A DNA stretch of 64,000 bases from Silene latifolia. Taxonomy: Eukaryota > Streptophyta > Magnoliopsida > Caryophyllales > Caryophyllaceae. Of this stretch, positions 57,428 to 64,000 are shown piece after piece; the first letter of the stretch is position 1, and each line of letters opens with the position of its first letter. The notes below the pieces were generated by a model. That model had not been told where the DNA came from. It did not search any database and worked only from the letters and a program-made list of their open reading frames with translations. The DNA is taken from assembly GCF_048544455.1 (NCBI RefSeq), contig NC_133536.1, positions 170,768,325 through 170,832,324 on the forward strand, in the 5' to 3' direction. The translations under genes and the position numbers were made by a program.

Positions 57428-60178
57428 GCTTCATACTCTGCAGCGTTGTTTGTCACCTCGAAGTCGAGTTTGACAGCAATTGGTGTATGCTCACCTTCAG
57501 GAGAAATGAGCAACACTCCTATTCCGAATCCTCTTAAGTTTGATGCTCCATCAAAGTATAGATCCCACGAGTCTACGTCTGTTTGAAGTATATCCTCGTC
57601 GGGAAATGACTAAGTATCTATGGTTTGTGCGTCGTTGATAGGATTTTCTGCGAAGAATTCGGCGACGGCGCGACCTTTTATGACTTTTAGTGGCACATAT
57701 TTGAGGTCGAATTCCGAGAGCATCAGAGTCCACCTTGCAAGACGTCCGTTGAGGACGGGTTTCTCGAAGAGGTATTTGACTGGATCCATTTTGGAATATA
57801 TCTTGACGGAGTAGCTAAGCATATAGTGACGTAGCTTCTTCGTTGCCCACACAAGAGCGAGGCATGTCTTTTCGAGTTGCGAGTATTTGCACTCATATTC
57901 CAAGAACTTCTTACTTAGATAGTAAATAGCTCTTTCTTCACTTCCTACGGTTTGAGCCAAAGATATCACCCATGGCGGCTTTCGATTCTTGTGAGATATA
58001 AACCAAGAGGTTGATCTCGTTGCGGCGGCATGAGCACTGGTGGTTTAGCCAATATCTCCTTGATTCGGTCAAACGCCTTTTGACAATCATCATCCCACAT
58101 GGTGTGGTCTGTTTTCTTGAGTTTCTTGAAGATAGGCTCGCAAATCATGGTAAGTTTCGATATGAATCGACTTATGTATTGTACCTTTCCCAGAATCCTC
58201 GACTTCTTTTTCTCGTTTGAGGTTGTGGCATTTCGATCAGAGCTTTGATTTTTGAGGGATCTATTTCTATACCGCGTTGGCTAACGACATATCCCAGGAG
58301 TTTTCCGGATGTTACCCCGAATGTGCATTTCTGAGGATTGAGTCTCATGTTGTACTTTCGTAGCCTTGCGAAGAACTTGCGAAGGTTTGCAATATGTTCC
58401 TCTCTTTCCTTGGATTTGACGATCATGTCATCTACATATACCTCAACTTCTTTGTGCATCATGTCATGTAGGAGTGTAGTTGCGGTGCGTTGGTATGTAG
58501 CTCCGGCGTTGATCAATCCGAATGGCATTCTTTATATAGCAATATGTTCCCCATTGGGTGACGAATGCGGTCTTGTGCATATCTTCCATGGCCATCTTGA
58601 TTTGGTTATAACCCGCATATCCATCCATGAAGGATAGTAATGCGTGGTCTGCAGTATTGTCTACCAATATGTCAATGTGAGGTAGAGGGAAGTCATCTTT
58701 CGGACTTGCTTTGTTCAAGTCCCTGAAGTCAACACAAACACGGATTCTCCCATCCTTTTTGGGTACAGTACTATGTTAGCTACCCATCGAGTACTCGGAA
58801 ACTTTGATGAACCCGGCTTTGAATTGCTTATCAACTTCTTCCTTAATCTTTAGAGCCCATTCTGTTCTCATTCGTCAAGCTTCGTTTCACGGTTTGAAAC
58901 CCGGCTTAATCGGAATCCTATGTTCGGCGATATCCCTGTCGATCCCCGGCATGTCTTTGTAGGACCAAGCGAAAACGTCTTTGAATTCATTTAGGAGGTC
59001 TATGAAATCGGCCCTTTCGGTAGAGCTCAAGGTAGTCCCTATCCTAAGTTCTTTGGGTTCTAATTCGGTTCCTACGTTGATGGGTTCGGTATCTTCTATT
59101 ACTGGTCCCCCTTCCCCTTCTCGTAATATTTCTTTGGCTACGTAGGGAGGTATTTCGGTCAAGTCTGGGTCTTGGTCATCCTCGCATCATCATAGACAGA
59201 ATTGCACTCGAAAGAACACAGAGAGTAAGCAGAACCCGATTTATTCATATTAAGATTTGAGTAAAGTTGAAACAAAGAAGCCAACCGATCCATGGTCGGT
59301 GGCGGCAAAGGAACAATGAATGGGGCATTCCCGAACTATCGTGACTACTCGAGGCTAAGCTAGGAGAAACGAAGGGAGTGGGGATGACAACAGAGTAGAT
59401 TCTCTAATGACTCCTCTGACTCGACTCGACTCCGACTCCGACTCCGACTCGAACTCGTCGTCTTCTGGTTCTCCTTTGAACATCTCTCCTTCTCCAGGAG
59501 TGAGCTTGAAGAGCCTTCCTTGGTTGTTGGTCCATTTGATAGATTTTCTCCATCCTTTCTCCGCTTTATGTCGATTTCTGTGATCAACGCGGTGGGGTTG
59601 AAGCGATCGTCCTGAAGTATCATAGTAATGATCTCATCCTGCGTGGCCCTAATGAATCGGTCTTCTCCAAACAATAGGCTAACAGCCTGTTCGTCGAAGC
59701 AAGGTGCTTGACGAGTTTTGACGGTAGGAACCGTTTCGGGAGGAATGAAGTAGCAATCGTGAAAGATCTCGATTCCGGCTAACTTCCTCTCAAGATAATG
59801 CCAAGGTTCGGGAAATCCATGAAAGAGTTCTGAACTTCCTTCTTGAACGAAGTATCCATTTAGAGTGGGGAGATATGGCCTCATTTGGACTCCCACGTAC
59901 TTGCGATTTTGGACTTGAGCGAGCATTTCGAGAACTTCTTCTGTTGTGGGTTTGTACCCTAGTCCAAGTGGTATCCTTGTCGAGTTGCCTTTCTTGTATG
60001 GTGCGAAAGTGTTCTTCCGAATTGGGTTCAAAGGCATTCCAGGGAAGTATCCCTGAGACTTGAGTATGTGGTTGACCACCAAGTTGGAGTAGGGATTATA
60101 GTATAAGGGTGCCAACTCACTTTCTATGACATTCACACTTTGGAAGCCCCCAAGTTCGTATATGGGATCCGCAAGGAC
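57428..60178 (-). pseudogene. Element D linker, RT and RNase H regions, frameshifted
   Basis: Downstream of the protease on the - strand: a conserved linker (NVIESELAPLYYNPYSNLVV, LGLGYKPTTEEVLEMLAQ) to about 59360; an acidic segment leading to LNEFKDVFAWSYKDMPGID near 58970; RT blocks DDFPLPHIDILVDN, MPFGLINAGATYQR and catalytic YVDD near 58440; RNase H (ERAIYYLSKKFLEYECKYSQ, LEKTCLALVWATKKLRHY) at about 57930-57820; then a second RNase H start. Frames change at several places (near 60178, 59180, 58870, 58510, 58170 and 57610), so RT cannot be made from this copy. Ogre elements are known for an intron in this part of pol; I could not define one here. Confidence 0.85.
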
Positions 60179-61513
60179 TTAATTGTTTGATTGCTTCTCT
60201 ATTATTGCCTTGATGGGTGACGAAGTGATCGTCACGACTTTGCCATTTAGTGGGATCTTGATTTCTTGATGAAGGGTGGATGTTACCGCTTTGGAAGCGT
60301 GAATCCAAGGCCTTCCCAGAAGTATGTTGAATGAAGCTTCGATGTCCACTATTTGGAAGTTAACTTTTCGTTCGATTGGTCCCGTGGCTATGGTTAGGCT
60401 AGCAAGTCCAACAACTTTTCGTCGTGTACCGTCATACGCACGTACACCTTGGTTGGTGGGAGTCCAATCCAACTCTTTCATGCCTAGTTTGTACGCCGTT
60501 TTGAGGGGTATGACGTTGACTACGGATCCATCATCTACTAAAGTCATTGGCACGTTCTTCTTTAGACAAATGACGGTGATGTATAGAGCAAGGTTGTGAC
60601 TAGCGCCAAAGGGTGGTAAGTATTCATCTGAGAAAGTAATAGGATTACTTAGCCTCGGTGATTCTTGGAAGACCAAGTTGACTACATCTTCAGGAGTGGA
60701 GTTATGCGCTACATTCAATTTGGCCAAAGCTTGCAGTAAAGCTTGGCGATGCGGAAATGAGCTTGCCACTAGTTGCCAGACTGAAGGATCAGCCTTGGTT
60801 TTCTGTAATTGCTTGAGCAAATGATCAGTGGGGTCATCTTCGTTGTCATTTGGTGTGATGACGTTGGTTGGACCGTTTTGAGTAGTGCTTTGATATGGGC
60901 GACCCGAACGAGTTAGGTGATCCACATCTTGGTCTTCACCATTTTGGACTATTTCCTTGACCAAGGAGTTTTCAATGAGGTATTCGTCTTCATCGTCATC
61001 GGCCCAAACCCCATTGATTGCAGCTAGTTCCTTCATTCTCATGATATTACTTTCTAGTCGTATGATTTGATCGACTAGTTTATCAACCACGGCGACTACT
61101 TCTTGCATAGTAGCATTTTGAGAGAAGATCAATGGTACACGTTCTTTAGGCATTGCGTTGGGATGGCTCAAGGCCGTTACCATGTTTTCTAGTTCCCACA
61201 CTTGTCTATCTACACTCCTTGCCCATGCGATGAAGTCGGAGATGGTAGGGGAGATAGTAGAGTAGAGCCTTTCTTTCTCAATTGCATGAATTTTATTTTC
61301 GGTGGGAGAAATGAGGTGTGAGCAATCTAAGGTAGATTCGTCACTTGTAATCACTAGAACTCCAAGAGGATTCTGAGTGTTGTTGGGCTTACCTCCTGGT
61401 GGAATTGGAAGTCGACCATCTTCAATCATATCTTGAAGCACGTGTTTCAACTTGTAGCATTTTTCTGTGTCGTGCCCTTTGCCCCTATGGTATTCACAGT
61501 AGGAGTTTTCATC
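60179..61513 (-). CDS. Element D nucleocapsid knuckle and protease region
   Basis: This is the same reading frame as gag, directly after a single TAG at 61516-61514. It starts DENSYCEYHRGKGHDTEKCY, a CxxH...H...C knuckle typical of Tat/Ogre elements, followed by LKHVLQDMIEDGRL. The middle is acidic and variable. The protease lies at about 60560-60280 (LVDDGSVVNVIPL, YKLGMKELDW, FNILLGRPWIHASKAV). The usual active site is D(S/T)G; here DDGS is seen, as in other Tat-lineage proteases. The open frame ends at 60179. Confidence 0.85.
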   Translation of the reverse strand, partial: DENSYCEYHRGKGHDTEKCYKLKHVLQDMIEDGRLPIPPGGKPNNTQNPLGVLVITSDESTLDCSHLISPTENKIHAIEKERLYSTISPTISDFIAWARSVDRQVWELENMVTALSHPNAMPKERVPLIFSQNATMQEVVAVVDKLVDQIIRLESNIMRMKELAAINGVWADDDEDEYLIENSLVKEIVQNGEDQDVDHLTRSGRPYQSTTQNGPTNVITPNDNEDDPTDHLLKQLQKTKADPSVWQLVASSFPHRQALLQALAKLNVAHNSTPEDVVNLVFQESPRLSNPITFSDEYLPPFGASHNLALYITVICLKKNVPMTLVDDGSVVNVIPLKTAYKLGMKELDWTPTNQGVRAYDGTRRKVVGLASLTIATGPIERKVNFQIVDIEASFNILLGRPWIHASKAVTSTLHQEIKIPLNGKVVTITSSPIKAIIEKQSNN

Positions 61514-62581
61514 CTAGAATTTGGACTTCTTTTCAGGTTCGGGAGTAGGTCCAATGGGTTGGAGTTTACCTTGCTTCATTAGCCTTTTTAGAGCGTTGGA
61601 GTACGTATCCCCAAGGTTTGTGAACTTCCTTGGTGGGCTAGTTTTCTTGGATGGCTCGAGAAGGTTAACTTCGTCGGTCTTGCTAGTAGAGCCGTATGAA
61701 CGACTTGTGGACCCTTGATATCCTCGACCTACCGTTTTGGACAAGAGTCCTTTACGGATGTCATCTTCAATTCGCGTCCCTAGCACGGTTAAGTCCTTGA
61801 AAGTCTTGATGTTTTGATATCTCAAATGGTTGGCATATATGGGCTTGAGATTATCCACAAACTTTTCCACAAGAGTAGCCTCATCCGGGCGTTCAACTAG
61901 TTGAGTACTAGTCTTCCTCCACCTACTTAGGAAGTCGGTGAATCCTTCTTTGTCATTTTGGGTAAGAACCTCTAGAGTACGCATGTTGACTTGGATCTCG
62001 GCATTATCCGCATATTGTTTCGAGAACTCGATTGCGGCGTCCTCCCAAGTAGCGACCTTTTTGTGATCTAAAGTGTAGAACCATTGCTTTGGGATGGTGT
62101 CAAGAGATGAAGGAAAGATCCTTAAGAACATCTCGGGTTTGATGCCTTTGATAGACATGTAGTCCTTGAAGGCGCGGATGTGGTTCAAAGGGTTCTCATG
62201 TCCTTTAAACTTAGGGATATCCGTCATGCTAAAGTTAGTGGGCAATTTAGAATTGACGGCTTCATACTTGCGATTGTTTTCCCTATAAATGTCATCCCCC
62301 TTAAGGTACATCAATTGCTCCTCTAGGTATTGGAGTCTTTTCTCAGCTGCGGTTGTTCCTAGGACAGGATTCTCATCTTTAGACTCGTCATCGGAAAATT
62401 GTAGTACTCCACCTTTAGGGGGAGGCAGTTTTCCCTCTACATCAAAGATACGGCCTTTGATAAGTTCAAGGCGGTCATAGGTTTGTTCTTGAGTGATTTG
62501 CATTTGGGTTATCGCGGCTAGGATTCGATCATTACTTTCTTGAATTTGCTGGAGGTTTGTTTCACCACTTGATCCGGGCAT
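61514..62581 (-). CDS. Element D Gag
   Basis: 355 codons from ATG 62581 (MPGSSGETNLQQIQESNDRI). There is an N-terminal coiled-coil-like segment (RILAAITQMQITQEQTYDRL), then the gag core: DIPKFKGHENPLNHIRAFKD, FPSSLDTIPKQWFYTLD, WEDAAIEFSKQYADNAEI and GFTDFLSRWRKTSTQLVERP. It would form the virus-like particle and bind element RNA. It ends at TAG 61516-61514, after which the same frame continues with the zinc knuckle and protease. Confidence 0.9.
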   Translation of the reverse strand: MPGSSGETNLQQIQESNDRILAAITQMQITQEQTYDRLELIKGRIFDVEGKLPPPKGGVLQFSDDESKDENPVLGTTAAEKRLQYLEEQLMYLKGDDIYRENNRKYEAVNSKLPTNFSMTDIPKFKGHENPLNHIRAFKDYMSIKGIKPEMFLRIFPSSLDTIPKQWFYTLDHKKVATWEDAAIEFSKQYADNAEIQVNMRTLEVLTQNDKEGFTDFLSRWRKTSTQLVERPDEATLVEKFVDNLKPIYANHLRYQNIKTFKDLTVLGTRIEDDIRKGLLSKTVGRGYQGSTSRSYGSTSKTDEVNLLEPSKKTSPPRKFTNLGDTYSNALKRLMKQGKLQPIGPTPEPEKKSKF

Positions 62582-63360
62582 CTTGGAAACTGGATAAGAG
62601 ATCGGCGACGAATCAAAACACGATCGACCATTCTATCACACTTGCTAAAAGAGGAAAAGTTTGACTCGTGAAGTGGGTGTGTGCCACTTGTGTTGAGTGA
62701 GTTTTGAAGAAAGACAAGGTCTTTGAAAATGTGTGTCCTAGTCAACTGTAGTGTAGTTGTAGGAGTGGACTCGAAGTGAGGTTTTGAAATGGGCTTGTGG
62801 CCCGGATTTTGACTTGACAAACGGACAGAGTCTTGACCGGATTTTGCGCTAATTAAAGGCCTATTTTTTTTCGAAATTCTTGTTTGAAAATGAGGATTTT
62901 GATCTTTTGAAAATTCGTCATGGTTTTGTTTAGAAGTGGTGATCACGTAAGGTTTACACATTTATACAAGCATTATAACGGGATGCTGAGTGCATTTAGA
63001 AGGGTTTTGGTTTAAAGGGTGGGTTGCCATACCGAACCATCAAACCCGAAGTCTGTGGAGAGGCTCGTGCCAAACAAGAGTAAGGCCGATTCCTAGTCCA
63101 TTTCCTCAAGTAGTGAAGGCCCTTGATACAAACAAGAGTAAGCATCATGGTATGGATGACGTCAATCGCTATCCATCCTTAGGCCCAAATAAGAATTAGG
63201 ACCGTTTAGACGGGACGATTGGTCGAATGGGTTGGGTTGGGCCTAGGAAGGCCGAATAAACGGTCTAGGAAGACCGAGTTATGAAAATCGACAATTGTCT
63301 TGTACAAACTTATTCCCTAACCTTGTTCAAGTTTCACCCTTGCTACACGTAAGTGTATTA
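62582..63360 (-). other. Element D 5' leader
   Basis: The sequence between the PBS and gag. A 147-codon frame beginning at 62961 overlaps the gag start in another frame. It has no recognisable domain, and I do not call it a gene. Confidence 0.6.
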
Positions 63361-63378
63361 TCCCCAGCGGAGTCGCCA
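63361..63378 (-). other. Element D primer-binding site (tRNA-Arg type)
   Basis: On the - strand TGGCGACTCCGCTGGGGA follows the LTR end after three bases (GTT). This is the site type described for Ogre/Retand elements, complementary to tRNA-Arg. Confidence 0.75.
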
Positions 63379-63381
63379 AAC

Positions 63382-64000
63382 TGTGGACAGCGGGCCGCCC
63401 ACGGGGGCGTTTGGTGAGAAACGGGGACAAGCGTTTGCATTTTGTAAGGAGTCGCCACCAATTTTTATGGGAAATTGGAACCGTTCGAATACCTCGTGTC
63501 ATGTCAAGACACAAAGTAGTGACATGAACACTAAGCAATCATTACCCTTAGCATTCTATGTCTAGAATGACTCTCGTGGATGCCAATGAACACGGGTGCT
63601 CACGGAGATCTGGAGTAAGGGGTGAGGGTACGTATTAGGAAGCTCTTTTGATCGAACACCTAATCCCGCCCGCCTCGAATGCGGCCTCTACTAATGATTA
63701 GGAAAGTTATTCGTACTTGATATATCGTCGGCTATATGCATGCAATGCAACATCCATAAATTAATCCTAACATGTGAGAATTAGACTAAGTCGGTTGACA
63801 CGTAATTAGCATACAATTGGGTCGAAGTAGGATTTTAATGCTCAATTACATGTGGAAAGCATACAAACAATAAAAGCAATACAATAAATTACAAAAACGA
63901 AAATTACATTAATTACATTGGAATAGGCGATTTATGTCGAAAATATCTTTAAAACGGATGATTTGAGAAAAAGAATAAAAGAATAAAAGAAAGAATTAAC
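63382..64000 (-). repeat. Element D 5' LTR (first 619 bp from its inner end)
   Basis: It starts TGTGGACAGCGGGCC on the + strand and matches 46525-47143 at all but about 8 positions. It continues beyond the window; the promoter and hairpin modules of this copy are therefore not visible. Confidence 0.9.

Larger units (their letters stand above)
46525..64000 (-). mobile_element. Element D: Tat/Ogre/Retand-like Ty3/gypsy element (runs past the window)
   Basis: Reading the - strand: partial 5' LTR (from 63382 to beyond 64000), Arg-type PBS, gag, protease, RT, RNase H, a second RNase H, integrase, then about 6.9 kb holding two oppositely oriented genes and tandem repeats, then the 3' LTR (48929-46525). 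Dual RNase H, the Arg-type PBS, a long 3' region with tandem repeats and antisense ORFs fit the Tat lineage. With a 2405-bp LTR the full element would be about 19.3 kb and end near 65786. The 619 bp of LTR that can be compared differ at about 8 positions (1.3%), so D is the youngest insertion here. The expected target duplication is CATGG (46520-46524). Confidence 0.9.

Noticed and set aside
59163..59359. Possible Ogre-type intron between protease and RT of element D
   Set aside because: The frame is broken here but I could not find a convincing donor and acceptor pair that restores continuity; a simple frameshift explains it as well.
62518..62961. 147-codon frame upstream of gag in element D
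   Set aside because: It overlaps the gag start in another frame, shows no domain and has low-complexity Ser/Lys/Thr content. It is left as leader sequence.

Overview
This window looks like the nuclear genome of a dicot plant. It has two intron-rich plant housekeeping genes followed by more than 35 kb of LTR retrotransposons inserted into one another. A Retand/Ogre-like element and many CTCGATCGAG palindromes suggest Caryophyllales, but that placement is tentative.

Left part (1-25 kb): an LTR-like remnant, a pentanucleotide microsatellite and a Stowaway MITE precede a complete 19-exon M1 zinc aminopeptidase gene (APM1/puromycin-sensitive type, 2425-12459, + strand, 865 aa). It faces, tail to tail across about 1.5 kb, a complete 12-exon NDR-type AGC protein kinase gene (24944-13966, - strand, 510 aa). 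Their introns hold several small transposons with readable ends: a MULE-type hairpin MITE, a Tc1/mariner-type element, an Au-type SINE, a TS-like SINE and a 1-kb long-TIR element.

Middle (25-28.5 kb): upstream of the kinase lie a Tourist-type MITE containing a Stowaway MITE, a long-TIR element between AT-rich microsatellites, a 117-bp tandem duplication, a probable Helitron end and a second, partial Tourist copy.

Right part (28.5-64 kb): four LTR elements are nested. Element A (28518 onward, + strand, Tekay-like chromovirus with an initiator-Met PBS) is cut at 35088/35089 by element C (Athila-like, + strand, Asp-type PBS). C is cut twice: by element B (37956-45758, - strand, non-autonomous, with A-like LTR ends, an ORF1-like gene and a perfect CATGC target duplication) and by element D (46525 to beyond 64000, - strand, Tat/Ogre/Retand-like with Arg-type PBS, gag-protease, RT, two RNase H domains and integrase). 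C and A resume beyond the right edge.

The most interesting structures are in D and in the shared palindromes. Between its pol and its 3' LTR, D carries two spliced-looking genes on the opposite strand to gag-pol. Both resemble plant mobile domain/DUF7745-type proteins. Each is preceded by the same paired hairpin module (GAGGCGCAGC...GCTGCGTCTC) that also occurs in the D LTR, and the second has a TATA block nearly identical to the one in the LTR. Elements A, B and C instead share clusters of the palindrome CTCGATCGAG although they belong to different lineages.

All family names come from motif reading, not database searches. Exon boundaries come from splice-site reading and protein continuity.
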